NCBI RefSeq assembly: GCF_001431485.1
Contig: NZ_LDJM01000003.1
Span: forward strand, 17,662 to 81,661
DNA: 64,000 bases
Direction: 5' to 3'
Source of the DNA: Stenotrophomonas ginsengisoli
Lineage (GTDB): Bacteria > Pseudomonadota > Gammaproteobacteria > Xanthomonadales > Xanthomonadaceae
The translations under genes and the position numbers were made by a program. Below are positions 1 through 9,945 of this stretch, piece by piece. The first letter of the stretch is position 1; each line of letters opens with the position of its first letter. The notes beneath the pieces were generated by a model. The model was not told the DNA's origin. It saw only the letters and a program-made list of their open reading frames with translations, and did not search any database.

Positions 1-607
1 GCGGGCCTTCGGCACCGCCCTTGAAGCTCCAGAAACGGATCCGGCTGACCATCAGCAACGCCGCCACGATGCTCACGGCCAGGGCGACATAGCGCAGCTG
101 TTCGCCGCTCCAGCCCAGGTTGCCATCGGCAAAGGCCCAGACAAAGGACATCATCAGCCCGGCCGCGGCCGGGCTGGCCAGGCCGACGAACCAGCGCTTG
201 TCCACGCTGCCGACCTGGGTGTTGAAACGGGCCAGGCGCAACGCGGCGCAGGCGGCATACAAAAAGGCCACTGCCCAGCCCAGACGGCCCACGACCACAC
301 CGTCCAAGGCCAGCGAGGACAGTGCCCAGTGGTACATCACCAGGGCCGGGGCCATGCCGAAGCTGACCAGGTCGGCCAGCGAGTCGTACTGCACACCGAA
401 TTCGGAACTGGTGCCGGTCAGGCGCGCAACCCGGCCGTCAAGCCCATCCATGACGGCGGCCACGAACACCGCGATGGCGGCATTGACGAAATCGCCATTG
501 GCCGCGGCGATGATGGCGTAAAAACCGGCAAACAGCCCACCGGTGGTGATCAGGTTGGGCAACAGATAGATGCTGCGCGAACGCGGCGGGGTGTGAATTG
601 GGTCCAT
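1..607 (-). CDS. pssA: CDP-diacylglycerol--serine O-phosphatidyltransferase, 3' end cut by window
   Basis: This inner-membrane enzyme joins CDP-diacylglycerol and serine to make phosphatidylserine, the precursor of phosphatidylethanolamine. The translation starts MDPIHTPPRS at 607 and carries the CDP-alcohol phosphatidyltransferase signature around residues 60-82: DG, two residues, AR, eight residues, G, three, D, three, D. Several hydrophobic membrane segments follow. About 202 residues are visible and the C-terminus lies beyond position 1. It is divergent from the DUF4124 gene, with 72 bp between the two starts. The motif is intact, so the assignment is firm; only the length is unknown. Confidence 0.93.
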   Translation of the reverse strand, partial: MDPIHTPPRSRSIYLLPNLITTGGLFAGFYAIIAAANGDFVNAAIAVFVAAVMDGLDGRVARLTGTSSEFGVQYDSLADLVSFGMAPALVMYHWALSSLALDGVVVGRLGWAVAFLYAACAALRLARFNTQVGSVDKRWFVGLASPAAAGLMMSFVWAFADGNLGWSGEQLRYVALAVSIVAALLMVSRIRFWSFKGGAEGP

Positions 608-679
608 GATCAAAGTGTAATCCCTTGCCAGCCTGCTGGGGCAGTGGTGCAATCGGGGGATCACGCCGGAGGAACCTGC

Positions 680-1060
680 ATGCGCGCCCTGACCCTGACC
701 CTTCCCCTGCTGCTGGTGGCCTCCCTGGCCCAGGCGCAGTCCAGCACCGTTTACCAGTGGAAGGACGCCAACGGCGTCACCCAGTATTCGGAGCGCCCGC
801 CGACCGGCCGCTCGGCCGAATCGCGCCGCATCAGCCACCGCGGCGACATCGGCGAGGCCGTACCGGCCACGACCGCCAGCGAAGCACCGGCCTGCACCAG
901 CGCACGCAGCAACCTGGCCCTGCTCAATGGCTCCGGCGCCATCGGCCGCGATACCAACGGCGATGGCGTCCCGGATACGGCCCTGACCGCAGAACAGCGC
1001 CAGACCGAAAAGCAGCAGGCCGAGAAGGACGTGGCCAACTTCTGCCCGTCCGCCGGCTGA
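680..1060 (+). CDS. DUF4124 domain protein, secreted
   Basis: A 126-residue exported protein of unknown function. Residues 1-20 form a signal peptide ending in AQAQ. The next stretch, [18 protein letters not shown], is the typical DUF4124 core found in many xanthomonad periplasmic proteins. A second short region has a [11 protein letters not shown] calcium-loop-like motif, and the C-terminus is Gln/Glu rich. The start at 680 is chosen because a GGAGGA ribosome site lies just upstream and the signal peptide begins there. A perfect hairpin terminator follows. No enzymatic role can be read from the sequence. Confidence 0.8.
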   Translation: MRALTLTLPLLLVASLAQAQSSTVYQWKDANGVTQYSERPPTGRSAESRRISHRGDIGEAVPATTASEAPACTSARSNLALLNGSGAIGRDTNGDGVPDTALTAEQRQTEKQQAEKDVANFCPSAG

Positions 1061-1088
1061 AACCGGCAAGTTTCACCGCCAGACCCGG

Positions 1089-1121
1089 CAATGGCCCCGC
1101 CACAAGCGGGGCCATTGGTTT
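1089..1121 (+). terminator. Rho-independent terminator after DUF4124 gene
   Basis: A perfect 12-bp stem (1089-1100 with 1106-1117, loop CACAA) is followed by GTTTTGGG. It lies 29 bp after the stop codon and before proS. Confidence 0.75.
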
Positions 1122-1190
1122 TGGGCTGATGTTTCCCGCCACCGCCGGTGCGGTGGCAAAATACCCCCACAGTCCAACCCAGACAGCCCC

Positions 1191-2885
1191 ATGCGCCTTT
1201 CCCAGTTCCACCTCCGCACCACCAAGGAAACCCCCGCCGACGCCGAGCTGAGCAGCCACAAGCTGATGCTGCGTGCCGGCATGATCCGCAAGCTGGCCTC
1301 CGGCCTGTACAGCTGGTCGCCGCTGGGGCTGCGCGTGCTGCGCAAGGTTGAAACCATCGTGCGCGAGGAAATGAACCGTGCCGGCGCGGTGGAACTGCTG
1401 CTGCCCACCATCCAGCCCAAGGAGCTGTGGGAAGAAACCGGTCGCTGGGAAAAGTTTGGCGGCCAGCTGCTGAAAATCGCTGACCGCAAGGCACAGGAAT
1501 ATTGCTACAGCCCCACTGCCGAGGAAGCGATCACCGATTTTGCCCGCCAGGAACTGTCCAGCTACAAGCAGCTGCCGGTCAATTTCTACCAGATCCAGAC
1601 CAAGTTCCGCGACGAGATCCGTCCGCGCTTCGGCGTCATGCGTGCACGCGAATTCCTGATGAAGGATGCCTATTCCTTCCATCTGGATGACGCCAGCCTG
1701 GTGGCCGAATACGAAAACATGAAGGCCGCCTACACCCGGATCTTTACCCGTCTGGGTCTGGAATTCCGCGCAGTGCAGGCCGATTCCGGCGCCATTGGCG
1801 GTGATGCCTCGCAGGAATTCCACGTCATTGCCGATTCCGGCGAAGACGCCCTGGCATTTTCCACTGCCTCCGATTACGCGGCCAACGTCGAAGCGGCCGT
1901 GGCCGCCGAACCGGCGCCGCGCCCGGCCGCCAGCCAGGCCATGGACAAGGTCGCCACCCCGACCCAGAAGACCTGCGAGGCCGTGGCCGGGCTGCTCGGC
2001 CTGGCCCTGGAGCGCACCGCCAAGTCGGTGGCGATCATGACCACCACCGGCCAGTTCGTGCTTGCCCTGGTGCGTGGCGACCATGACATCAACGACATCA
2101 AACTCGGCAAGCTGGAAGGCATGGCCGATTATCGTCTGGCCAGCGAAGCGGAAATTGCCACCCATCTGGGCGCCGAACCCGGTTTCCTCGGCCCGGTCAA
2201 TCCGGTCCAGGCCATCCGCGTGATTGCCGACCGCGAGGTCGCCGCGCTGGCTGATTTTGTCGTGGGCGCCAATGAAAATGGCTTCCACCTGACCGGTGTG
2301 AACTGGGGCCGTGACCTGGCCGAGCCGGAAGTGGCCGATATCCGCAATGTGGTTGCCGGCGACCGTGCTGCCGACGGTGGCGAGCTGAAACTGGCCCGCG
2401 GCATCGAGGTCGGCCATGTGTTCCAGCTCGGCCGCAAGTATGCCGAAGCCCTCAAGGCCACCGTGCTGGACGAGAACGGCAAGGCCCAGGTCATGGCCAT
2501 GGGCTGCTATGGCATCGGCGTATCGCGCATTGTGGCGGCGGCCATCGAACAGAATCACGATGAGGCCGGCATTATCTGGCCAGAATCGATGGCTCCGTGG
2601 CAGGTCGTGGTGTGCATGATCAACCCGAAGCAGGACGCGGCGGTGACCGAGGCGGCACAGCAGCTGGTAGCCGACCTGCAGGCCGCTGGTCTGGATGTGG
2701 CACTGGATGATCGCGGCCTGCGTCCGGGCTCGATGTTTGCCGATATCGAGCTGATCGGCATTCCGCACCGCGTGGTGGTTTCCGAGCGCGGCCTGGCCGC
2801 CGGCAGCTACGAATACCGCAGCCGTCGTGCCAGCGAAGCCGAAAATCTGGACCGCGCCAGCCTGATTGAACGCCTGCTTGGCTGA
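1191..2885 (+). CDS. proS: Prolyl-tRNA synthetase, bacterial type with editing insertion
   Basis: This cytoplasmic class II synthetase charges tRNA-Pro. The 564-residue length matches the bacterial form that carries a YbaK-like editing insertion between motifs 2 and 3. Visible landmarks are the N-terminal [15 protein letters not shown], motif 2 around [21 protein letters not shown] (start near residue 140), the insertion (about residues 225-390) and the motif 3 region [12 protein letters not shown], then the C-terminal anticodon-binding domain. It stands alone after the 1089 terminator. The ATG at 1191 matches the conserved family N-terminus. Confidence 0.97.
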   Translation: MRLSQFHLRTTKETPADAELSSHKLMLRAGMIRKLASGLYSWSPLGLRVLRKVETIVREEMNRAGAVELLLPTIQPKELWEETGRWEKFGGQLLKIADRKAQEYCYSPTAEEAITDFARQELSSYKQLPVNFYQIQTKFRDEIRPRFGVMRAREFLMKDAYSFHLDDASLVAEYENMKAAYTRIFTRLGLEFRAVQADSGAIGGDASQEFHVIADSGEDALAFSTASDYAANVEAAVAAEPAPRPAASQAMDKVATPTQKTCEAVAGLLGLALERTAKSVAIMTTTGQFVLALVRGDHDINDIKLGKLEGMADYRLASEAEIATHLGAEPGFLGPVNPVQAIRVIADREVAALADFVVGANENGFHLTGVNWGRDLAEPEVADIRNVVAGDRAADGGELKLARGIEVGHVFQLGRKYAEALKATVLDENGKAQVMAMGCYGIGVSRIVAAAIEQNHDEAGIIWPESMAPWQVVVCMINPKQDAAVTEAAQQLVADLQAAGLDVALDDRGLRPGSMFADIELIGIPHRVVVSERGLAAGSYEYRSRRASEAENLDRASLIERLLG

Positions 2886-3050
2886 TCGTTTTCCGGGAAA
2901 ACAGTGACCGCCGTCTGAATATTCCGTCTCTTCACACCATATTGCCGGTATTGTCCGATTTAATCGGCTAGGCATTTAGTGATCAGACGGTTATTCTCAC
3001 CGCGCTGCCACGGAATGGCACCACCATATTTCTCATCTCCTGGAGTAGCC

Positions 3051-3461
3051 ATGAGTTTTGATATCAACAGCCTCAACGGTCTGAGTGCCCGCGAGCTGAA
3101 GACCCTGATCCGTACCGCCACCAAGCAGCATGAACTGGCTGCCAAGCGTCCGGCTGCCGGCACCGTTCGCGCACAGATCAACAAGATCCTGCGCGAGAGC
3201 GGCTATTCGATCAACGAACTGTTCGGCGAAGACGCACCGGTTCCGGCCAAGCGCGGCCGCAAGCCGGGCACCAAGGTTGCCGCAACCAAGAAGGCTGCCG
3301 CCAAGAAGGGCGCCAAGAAGGGCAAGAAGACCGGCGTGGTGGCTCCCAAGTACCGCGACCCGGCCGATGCCGCCAACCAGTGGACCGGTCGTGGCAAGCC
3401 GCCGCGCTGGATGGCCGCCTACCTGGCCAAGGGCAAGAAGAAGGAAGATTTCCTGATCTGA
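3051..3461 (+). CDS. H-NS family nucleoid-associated protein
   Basis: A small (136 residues) histone-like DNA-binding protein that probably silences AT-rich and horizontally acquired genes. The N-terminal part is an oligomerisation helix. The middle (about residues 70-95) is a Lys/Ala-rich linker with repeated AAKKGAKKGKK-type sequence. The C-terminal YRDPADAANQWTGRGKPPRW is the classic H-NS DNA-binding loop. The ATG at 3051 follows a TGGAG ribosome site. It is monocistronic, ending in a strong terminator. It resembles the xanthomonad XrvA-type regulators, but I cannot assign that symbol with certainty. Confidence 0.9.
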   Translation: MSFDINSLNGLSARELKTLIRTATKQHELAAKRPAAGTVRAQINKILRESGYSINELFGEDAPVPAKRGRKPGTKVAATKKAAAKKGAKKGKKTGVVAPKYRDPADAANQWTGRGKPPRWMAAYLAKGKKKEDFLI

Positions 3462-3476
3462 TCGCCCACACGGTCA

Positions 3477-3507
3477 ATAAAAACGCCGGCATTGCCGGCG
3501 TTTTTTA
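3477..3507. terminator. Bidirectional terminator between hns-like gene and thrE
   Basis: Stem 3482-3490 with 3494-3502, loop ATT, preceded by an A-run and followed by TTTTTT. It serves both convergent genes. Confidence 0.85.
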
Positions 3508-3527
3508 TTATCCGCAAACCGGCGACT

Positions 3528-4787
3528 TTACAGATTCTGGTTTTTACGCGCCGGCAGCAGCAGGTTGCCGAACAGCAGCCCGGCCACCAGGGCCATGACC
3601 ACGCTGAGCACGGTGATGAAGGCACTCTGCCCGGCCACCATGTCCTGGCGCTGGACCAGATCCATGACCCCGCGCAGGCTGGTGCTGCCGGGCACCAGGA
3701 TGATGATGCCGGGCAGGCGCACGATCGCGCCCGGACGCTTGAGCACGCGGCCGAACAGGTTGCCGGCGGCGGTGAGGATCATCGCGGCCAGGAAGATGCC
3801 GGCCATCGCACCCCATGCCCTGCCGGCATAGGTGGAAACGGTGAAGCCGACAAACACCGCGGCAATCACCCATGGCCAGTCACGCAGGCTGGCCTTGAAC
3901 ACCATTGCAAAGGCCACCCCGGCCACGCCCAGTGAGGCCCACTCCACCCAGTCCGGCTGTGGCCGCAGCGCGCGCACGTCCGGCTCCATGCCCAGGGCGC
4001 TGGCCAGGTTGACTGCAATCACCGCCCCCACGGTCAGCTTGAGCACCGTGGTCAGGGCACCGGCAAAACGTGCGGTACCCGATACCCAGTGCTGGCTGGA
4101 CAGCTCGTTGACCGCATTGGTCAGCACCAGACCGGGCAGCAGCACCACCAACGAGGCAATGATCACCGAGTTCAGATTCAGCGGGCCAATGAAGGCGGCC
4201 ACCGCCACCGCCACAAAACCGGCCAGCAAGCCGGACAAGGCCTCGCTGGCTTCGCGGGTGGCGACCCGGCGATCGGCCCACAGGGTGAGCAGCCCACTGA
4301 GCAGGCCGATCACACCGGCCGTGGCGATATCCAGCCAGGGCAAGCGCCACAGCCCGGCCACGGCCGCCGAGGTCAGGCCGAAGGACAGGGCCAGGAACAC
4401 CCCATCGCGCCGGCGCGGCGGGCGGTCCATCTGGCGCAGCGCGGTATGCCCCTGGGCAACACTCATGCGCCCGTTGGCCACCGCCTCGGCAATGCGGTCG
4501 GCCTCGGCCAGCTTGTGCAGGTCATTGTCGCCGGGCCCCAGGCGGATCACGCGGGTGATGTCCGATGAGCCGATCGCCTTGGTCGGATCGGAAAAGCTCA
4601 GGATCAACCCGGTCGGGTTGGACCAGGGCTCGCAATCGAGCACCAGTTGCTGGGACAGGGCCACCACCGCCGACTCCAACCGCTGCGCGGTGGTGCCATA
4701 ACGGTGCAGGCGCGCGGCGATTTCGCAGACAAAGGCCACGCGCTGGGCGTAGGTGGCCTGGCTGACAGGAACGGTGCTGGCTGACAT
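3528..4787 (-). CDS. ThrE-family threonine/serine exporter
   Basis: A 419-residue inner-membrane protein predicted to export threonine or serine. The N-terminal half (to about residue 250) is the DUF1212/YjjP-type domain, with the conserved start RVAFVCEIAARLHRYG and the motif SDPTKAIG. The C-terminal half has further membrane helices like YjjB, so both parts of the split transporter are fused, as in Corynebacterium ThrE. About ten hydrophobic segments are visible. The start at 4787 (MSASTVPVSQATYAQ) was chosen over an upstream extension with atypical composition. It is divergent from the lipid transporter operon. Confidence 0.87.
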   Translation of the reverse strand: MSASTVPVSQATYAQRVAFVCEIAARLHRYGTTAQRLESAVVALSQQLVLDCEPWSNPTGLILSFSDPTKAIGSSDITRVIRLGPGDNDLHKLAEADRIAEAVANGRMSVAQGHTALRQMDRPPRRRDGVFLALSFGLTSAAVAGLWRLPWLDIATAGVIGLLSGLLTLWADRRVATREASEALSGLLAGFVAVAVAAFIGPLNLNSVIIASLVVLLPGLVLTNAVNELSSQHWVSGTARFAGALTTVLKLTVGAVIAVNLASALGMEPDVRALRPQPDWVEWASLGVAGVAFAMVFKASLRDWPWVIAAVFVGFTVSTYAGRAWGAMAGIFLAAMILTAAGNLFGRVLKRPGAIVRLPGIIILVPGSTSLRGVMDLVQRQDMVAGQSAFITVLSVVMALVAGLLFGNLLLPARKNQNL

Positions 4788-4858
4788 GGCGCGATTATCC
4801 CGCACACAGGGCTCATGCTTCACCTGTCTGGCGCACAAACTGCGGCTATGCTTGCACG

Positions 4859-5974
4859 GTGACCGAACCTGCCGCCCATCTGCCACCCCATGCTGAACTC
4901 GATGCCGCCGGCACGCTGCATCTGCGCGGGCGCTGGGTACTGGGCAATGCCGGCGACATGCAGCGCACCAGCGACGCCGTCGCCGCACCGATCCAACGGA
5001 TCGACGCCCGCCAGGTCGGCGCGCTGGATTCGGCCGGCGTGCTGCAACTGCTGCATCTTCTTGATGCCCACGGCCTGCAGGCCAGCCAGCTGCTGGTGGC
5101 GCCCAACCACCAGGCCCTGCTGTGCACCATCGAGGAAGTGGCCGATGACCGCCCCAGCCGCGGCCGCAGTTATGGCCTGGATGCCGCATTGGCGCGTCTG
5201 GGCAAGGCCGTGCATGGCAGTGCGCAGGATGTGGTCGCCCTGGTCGGTTTTCTGGGCGAAAACCTGGTCAAGCTGGGTCGTCTGACACGGCAGCCCAGAC
5301 GCTTCCGTCTCACCGCCACGGTCGCGCAGATGGAACAGGTGGGGCTGGATGCGGTCCCCTTGATTGCCTTGCTGTCGTTTCTGGTCGGCGCGGTGGTGGC
5401 CTTCCTCGGCTCGACCATCCTGCGCGACTTCGGCGCCGAGATCTTCGTTGTCGAGCTGGTCAACATTGCCTTCCTGCGCGAATTCGGCGTGCTGCTGACC
5501 GCCATCGTGCTGGCCGGGCGTACCGCCAGTGCCTTCACCGCGCAGATCGGGGCCATGCAGTCGCGCGAGGAAATCGATGCCATGCGTGCGCTGGGCCTGG
5601 ATGTGATCGACCTGCTGGTCCTGCCACGGCTGATCGCCATGCTGGTGATGCTGCCGCTCCTGACCTTCATCGCGATGATCGCCGGCCTGGCCGGTGGCGT
5701 CACCGTAGGCGCCTATGCGCTGGACATCCCGCCACAGATGTACCTGGCGCGCATGCACGACACCATCGAACTGCGCCATCTGCTGGTCGGCCTGGCCAAG
5801 GCCCCGGTGTTTGCGGTGGTGATCGCCCTGATCGGTTGCCTGGAGGGGCTGAAGGTCACCGGTACCGCGCAGTCGGTCGGCGAGCGCACCACCGCCTCGG
5901 TGGTGCAGGCGATCTCGCTGGTGATCGTGATCGACGCGTTCGCGGCGATCTGGTTCATGCAGATGGACTGGTGA
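4859..5974 (+). CDS. MlaE-family lipid ABC transporter permease with N-terminal STAS domain
   Basis: Inner-membrane permease of an MCE/Mla-type system that moves phospholipids between inner and outer membranes. Residues 1-110 resemble a STAS domain (RIDARQVGALDSAGVLQLL), then residues 120-371 form the MlaE permease, including the conserved segment FGVLLTAIVLAGRTASAFTA and the cytoplasmic EEIDAMRALGLD loop that contacts the ATPase. It starts with GTG at 4859. It is the first gene of a four-gene operon, one base before the ATPase gene. The fused STAS domain takes the place of a separate MlaB. Confidence 0.88.
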   Translation: MTEPAAHLPPHAELDAAGTLHLRGRWVLGNAGDMQRTSDAVAAPIQRIDARQVGALDSAGVLQLLHLLDAHGLQASQLLVAPNHQALLCTIEEVADDRPSRGRSYGLDAALARLGKAVHGSAQDVVALVGFLGENLVKLGRLTRQPRRFRLTATVAQMEQVGLDAVPLIALLSFLVGAVVAFLGSTILRDFGAEIFVVELVNIAFLREFGVLLTAIVLAGRTASAFTAQIGAMQSREEIDAMRALGLDVIDLLVLPRLIAMLVMLPLLTFIAMIAGLAGGVTVGAYALDIPPQMYLARMHDTIELRHLLVGLAKAPVFAVVIALIGCLEGLKVTGTAQSVGERTTASVVQAISLVIVIDAFAAIWFMQMDW

Positions 5975-5975
5975 G

Positions 5976-6803
5976 ATGAGCACGGGCGCATCCGCTGCTG
6001 ACCTCCCGGCACCCGACGCCGGCACCGGCGAGCTGGTGGTCCGCGTGCGCGGGCTGGTCAACCGCTTCGGCGCGCAGACCGTGCACGACGGCCTGGACCT
6101 GGACGTGCGCCGCGGCGAGATCCTCGGCATCGTCGGCGGCTCGGGCACCGGCAAGTCGGTGCTGATGCGCAGCATCGTCGGCCTGCGCCAGCCCGATGCC
6201 GGACAGATCCAGGTGCTCGGGGTCAGTGTGCCCCCCGGCCCCGGCGATGACCCGCAGCATGTGCAGCGCAATACCGGCATCCTGTTCCAGGACGGGGCCC
6301 TGTTCTCCTCGCTGACCGTGGGCGAGAACGTGCAGGTGCCGCTGAAGGAACACCAGCCGGGGCTATCCGAGCGCTGGCTCTACGAGCTGGCCCTGCTCAA
6401 GGTGAAGCTGGCCGGGCTGCCGGCCGATGCCATCTACAAGCTGCCCTCGCAGTTGTCCGGCGGCATGCGCAAACGTGCCGGGCTGGCCCGCGCCCTGGCC
6501 CTGGATCCGCCCCTGCTGTTCCTGGACGAACCCACCGCCGGGCTGGACCCGATCGGTGCGGCCGCCTTCGATCAGCTGATCCTGACCCTGCAACAGGCCC
6601 TGGGCCTGACCGTGGTCATCATCACCCATGACCTGGATACGCTGTATGCGATCTGCAACCGGGTTGCCGTGCTGGCCGACAAGCGCGTGATCGCCTGTGC
6701 CCCGCTGCGCCAGATCGAGCAGCTCGACCACCCCTGGGTGCAGGACTATTTCCATGGCCCGCGTGCGCGTGCCGCGCAGCAGGCCGCGCAGAGGAAGGAT
6801 TGA
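5976..6803 (+). CDS. MlaF-family ABC transporter ATP-binding protein
   Basis: Cytoplasmic ATPase (275 residues) powering the MCE lipid transporter. It shows Walker A GGSGTGKSVL (near residue 52), the Q-loop GILFQDGALFSSLTV, the ABC signature LSGGMRKRAGLARAL and Walker B LLFLDEPTAGLDP, plus the H-loop IITHD. The start codon lies one base after the permease stop, so the two are translationally coupled. The next gene begins 3 bp after its stop. It is distinct from sugar importers because of the Mla-type GMRKR signature. Confidence 0.92.
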   Translation: MSTGASAADLPAPDAGTGELVVRVRGLVNRFGAQTVHDGLDLDVRRGEILGIVGGSGTGKSVLMRSIVGLRQPDAGQIQVLGVSVPPGPGDDPQHVQRNTGILFQDGALFSSLTVGENVQVPLKEHQPGLSERWLYELALLKVKLAGLPADAIYKLPSQLSGGMRKRAGLARALALDPPLLFLDEPTAGLDPIGAAAFDQLILTLQQALGLTVVIITHDLDTLYAICNRVAVLADKRVIACAPLRQIEQLDHPWVQDYFHGPRARAAQQAAQRKD

Positions 6804-6805
6804 TT

Positions 6806-7732
6806 ATGGAAACCCGTGCCAATTACGTCTTGATCGGTGCCTTCACCCTGTTGATCAGCCTGGGCCTGCTCGGCTTCGGCCTGTGGGCAGCCAAGTTCTC
6901 CTCCGAGCGCCACTTCCAGCAGTACCGGGTGGTGTTCACCGAGGCGGTGACCGGCCTGAGCGTGGGCAGCCCGGTGCAGTACAACGGCATTGCGGTCGGC
7001 TCGATCACCGACCTGGACCTGGACCCGACCGACCCGCGCAAGGTCATCGCCCAGCTGCGCCTGAATGCCACCACCCCGGTCAAGACCGATACCCAGGCCA
7101 AACTGGCCATCAGCAGCCTGACCGGGCCGCCGATCATCCAGCTCACCGGTGGCAGCCCGCAGGCCGCCCGCCTGGTGGACAGCAGCAACGAGGCCGTGCC
7201 GCATATCGCCACTGCACCTTCGGCGCTGCAGAACATCTCCGACACCGCCAACCGCATCGTCGAGCGCATGGATGAAATCCTCTCCGATGCCAACGTGGCC
7301 AGCATCACCGCCACCCTGCAACATCTGGAAACCATCAGCGGCGGCATGGCCAGCCGTGACGAGGGCACCCAGGCCCTGCTGCTGAGCGCACGTGATGCCG
7401 CGCGCAAGCTGGAAACCACCCTGGACACCACCAATGGTGCGATCGGCCGCCTGGATCGCAACCTGGTGCAGCAGCTGCCGCCGATCCTGGACAAGCTGGA
7501 CACCACCCTGACCAAGCTCGATGCCGCGGCCGGCAATGCCGAAGGCATCCTTGGCGAGAACCGCGCGGCGATCAACAGCTTCGCCAACGAGGGCCTGGGC
7601 CAGCTCGGCCCGACCCTGACCGAACTGCGTGGCCTGATCGGTGACCTGCGTCAGGTCAGCGAGCGGCTGGAGAACAACCCGACCGGCTACCTGCTCGGCC
7701 GCGAGTCCCCGAAGGAGTTTGAACCGCAATGA
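6806..7732 (+). CDS. MlaD/MCE-domain substrate-binding protein
   Basis: A 308-residue protein anchored by one N-terminal helix (residues 6-28) with an MCE domain in the periplasm (about residues 37-115: FTEAVTGLSVGSPVQYNGIAVG). MCE proteins form hexameric rings that bind lipid between membranes. The rest is a long helical region typical of the extended MCE proteins. ATG at 6806 is preferred over a TTG two codons upstream. A GGAAGG ribosome site lies within the end of the ATPase gene. The last codons overlap the lipoprotein gene by 4 bp. Confidence 0.9.
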   Translation: METRANYVLIGAFTLLISLGLLGFGLWAAKFSSERHFQQYRVVFTEAVTGLSVGSPVQYNGIAVGSITDLDLDPTDPRKVIAQLRLNATTPVKTDTQAKLAISSLTGPPIIQLTGGSPQAARLVDSSNEAVPHIATAPSALQNISDTANRIVERMDEILSDANVASITATLQHLETISGGMASRDEGTQALLLSARDAARKLETTLDTTNGAIGRLDRNLVQQLPPILDKLDTTLTKLDAAAGNAEGILGENRAAINSFANEGLGQLGPTLTELRGLIGDLRQVSERLENNPTGYLLGRESPKEFEPQ

Positions 7733-8367
7733 ACACCCCTGCCCGCCTGCTGGCCCTGTCATTGCCGCTGCTGCTCGGCGCCTGCTCCCTGCTCGGCGGC
7801 GGCAAGCCGCGCCACATCACCATCTACACCCCGCTGCCGGCCAGCGACAGCCAGGCCAGCGCCCAGTGGCCGCAGGTGAGCTGGCAGCTGGGCATTGCCA
7901 AGCCCTCGGCCGAACGCATGCTCGACAGCCCGCGCATCGCCGTACGGCCGCAGCCGCAGGAGCTCCAGGTCTACCGCGGTGCGACCTGGTCGATGCCGGC
8001 CACCGACCTGCTGGAAACCAGTGTGCTGCGCGTGCTGGAAGATTCGGGCAAGGCCCCGGGCGTGGGCCGCCTGAGCAGTGGCCTGCGCGCCGATTACCGG
8101 CTGATGATGGACATCCGCCGCTTCGAAGCCGACTACGCCGGCCAAACCATGCCCACCGCGACCATCGAGGTCAGCGCCAAGCTGCTGCACAGCCAGAGCC
8201 AGAAGGTGGTGGCCAGCCAGACCTTCCGCCAGGCCATCCCCGCCGACGGCACCGAACTGGCCGTGGTGGTGCCCGCCTTCGAGCAGGCACTGGGCCGGAT
8301 CAGCCGCGACATTGCCGGCTGGAGCCTTGCCAACGGGCAGCGCGCGCAGTCAACGGCAACCCCGTAA
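7729..8367 (+). CDS. ABC-type transport auxiliary lipoprotein (PqiC/YmbA-like)
   Basis: A 212-residue lipoprotein with signal peptide and lipobox LLGAC (Cys about residue 19). The body matches the ABC_trans_aux family: a TYxL-like start (ITIYTPLPAS), then VYRGATWSMPATDLLETSVL and a DYRLMMDIRRFEADY strand. PqiC-type partners sit in the outer membrane and receive lipids from MCE proteins. It closes the permease-ATPase-MCE operon, overlapping the MCE gene by ATGA, and is followed by a strong terminator. Confidence 0.85.
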   Translation: MNTPARLLALSLPLLLGACSLLGGGKPRHITIYTPLPASDSQASAQWPQVSWQLGIAKPSAERMLDSPRIAVRPQPQELQVYRGATWSMPATDLLETSVLRVLEDSGKAPGVGRLSSGLRADYRLMMDIRRFEADYAGQTMPTATIEVSAKLLHSQSQKVVASQTFRQAIPADGTELAVVVPAFEQALGRISRDIAGWSLANGQRAQSTATP

Positions 8368-8382
8368 ACCATCGAAAGAAAC

Positions 8383-8412
8383 AAAAAATGCAGGCAATGC
8401 CTGCATTTTTTG
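8383..8412 (+). terminator. Terminator of the MCE operon
   Basis: Stem 8383-8395 with 8399-8411, loop AAT, rich in A on the left and T on the right. It can also serve the convergent scoB gene. Confidence 0.85.
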
Positions 8413-8431
8413 TTGGCCACACGCTGCGATT

Positions 8432-9064
8432 TCAAGCCACCGAGAAGTCCACGCCGGTCAGGCCCTGCAGTTGTTCCTGGGTCATGCCCGGTGCCATTTC
8501 CAGCAGTACCAAGCCATCGGCAGTGACATCGAACACGGCCAGGTCAGTGATGATGCGGTTGACCACTCCCACACCGGTCAGCGGCAGGGTGCAGGCCGGC
8601 AGGATCTTGTGCTCCCCGTTCTTGGCGGTGTGTTCCATCAGTACGACCACGCGCTGTACGCCGGCCACCAGGTCCATGGCCCCACCCATGCCCTTGACCA
8701 TCTTGCCCGGCACCATCCAGTTGGCGATATCGCCCTTGTCGGTGACCTGCATCGCGCCGAGGATGGCCAGGTTGATGTGGCCGCCACGGATCATCGCAAA
8801 GCTGTCATGGCTGCCGAAGTAGCTGGCGCCGGCACGCGCGGTGACGGTCTGCTTGCCGGCATTGATCAGATCAGCGTCCACCTCATCCTCGCCCGGGAAC
8901 GGGCCGATGCCGAGCAGGCCGTTCTCGCTCTGCAACCAGACGTCCATGCCCTCGGGAATGTGGTTGGCCACCAGGGTCGGCAGGCCGATACCCAGATTGA
9001 CGTAGGCACCATCGGTCAGTTCACGGGCCGCACGGGCGGCCATTTCGTCACGCGTCCACGCCAT
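8432..9064 (-). CDS. scoB: 3-oxoacid CoA-transferase subunit B
   Basis: Small subunit (210 residues) of succinyl-CoA:3-ketoacid CoA-transferase, which activates acetoacetate using succinyl-CoA. The active-site glutamate lies in [12 protein letters not shown] (about residue 47). The N-terminus [13 protein letters not shown] and the [10 protein letters not shown] motif are typical of the family. It lies 2 bp downstream of the A subunit gene, forming a two-gene operon. The AtoA-type name is possible, but the length and motifs fit ScoB best. Confidence 0.93.
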   Translation of the reverse strand: MAWTRDEMAARAARELTDGAYVNLGIGLPTLVANHIPEGMDVWLQSENGLLGIGPFPGEDEVDADLINAGKQTVTARAGASYFGSHDSFAMIRGGHINLAILGAMQVTDKGDIANWMVPGKMVKGMGGAMDLVAGVQRVVVLMEHTAKNGEHKILPACTLPLTGVGVVNRIITDLAVFDVTADGLVLLEMAPGMTQEQLQGLTGVDFSVA

Positions 9065-9066
9065 GA

Positions 9067-9804
9067 TTATTTGCCCTCCGCACGCACGGTGCGCTGTTCG
9101 ATCCGCTTTTCCGGGGTCGCGTTGACCACGATGCGGTGTACGTAGATACCCGGCAGGTGGACCTGATCCGGATCGATCGCTCCCACCTCGACCAGCTCCT
9201 CGACCTCGACCACGCAGACCTTGCCGGCCATCGCACAGGCCGGGTTGAAGTTGCGGGCGGTCTTGCGGAACACCAGGTTGCCGGCCTTGTCGGCCTTCCA
9301 TGCCTTGACCAAGGAAACGTCGGCGCGCAGGGCAGTTTCCAGCACGTAGTGCTTGCCGTCGAACTGGCGGGTTTCCTTGCCCTCGGCCACGATGGTGCCG
9401 TAGCCGGTGGCGGTGAAGAAGGCCGGAATGCCGGCACCGCCGGCGCGCAGGCGCTCGGCCAGGGTGCCCTGCGGATTGAACTCCAGCTCCAGCTCACCGG
9501 ACAGGTACTGGCGCTCGAACTCCTTGTTCTCGCCCACATAGGACGAAATCATCTTCCTGATCTGGCGGGTGGCCAGCAGCTGGCCCAGGCCGAAGCCATC
9601 CACACCGGCATTGTTGGAGATGGCGGTCAGGCCGGACACGCCGGTATCACGCAGGGCTGCAATCAAGGCCTCGGGGATGCCGCAGAGGCCGAAACCACCC
9701 ACGGCCAGGGTCTGGCCATCGGCCACCAGGTCAGCCAGCGCGGTGGCAGCGTCAGGATAGAGCTTGCCCTTGCCCAGGGCAGGAGCGGCAGCAGCATCGG
9801 TCAT
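9067..9804 (-). CDS. scoA: 3-oxoacid CoA-transferase subunit A
   Basis: Subunit A (245 residues) of the acetoacetate:succinyl-CoA transferase. It has the CoA-transferase family 1 glycine motif [14 protein letters not shown] (about residues 35-48), the oxyanion-side [15 protein letters not shown], and [16 protein letters not shown]. It is the first gene of scoAB and is divergent from xanA. Ketone-body use or branched-chain and tyrosine breakdown would supply the substrate; the maiA/fahA pathway further along this window makes acetoacetate. Confidence 0.93.
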   Translation of the reverse strand: MTDAAAAPALGKGKLYPDAATALADLVADGQTLAVGGFGLCGIPEALIAALRDTGVSGLTAISNNAGVDGFGLGQLLATRQIRKMISSYVGENKEFERQYLSGELELEFNPQGTLAERLRAGGAGIPAFFTATGYGTIVAEGKETRQFDGKHYVLETALRADVSLVKAWKADKAGNLVFRKTARNFNPACAMAGKVCVVEVEELVEVGAIDPDQVHLPGIYVHRIVVNATPEKRIEQRTVRAEGK

Positions 9805-9945
9805 GAGCCGTACTCGGTAAAGGGTTGTAGTGCGATTCTAGCCATGCCAGGCAAAGCCTGACGCTGTACTTTCGTCCACTCGTCCACGCCGTGGTAAAGC
9901 TTGCGCGGGCTACACTTGATCCCTGCGATCCCAAAGTGACTGTGC

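Noticed and set aside
924..2975. A 683-codon minus-strand frame opposite proS
   Set aside because: Shadow of proS with no start context or recognisable domain.
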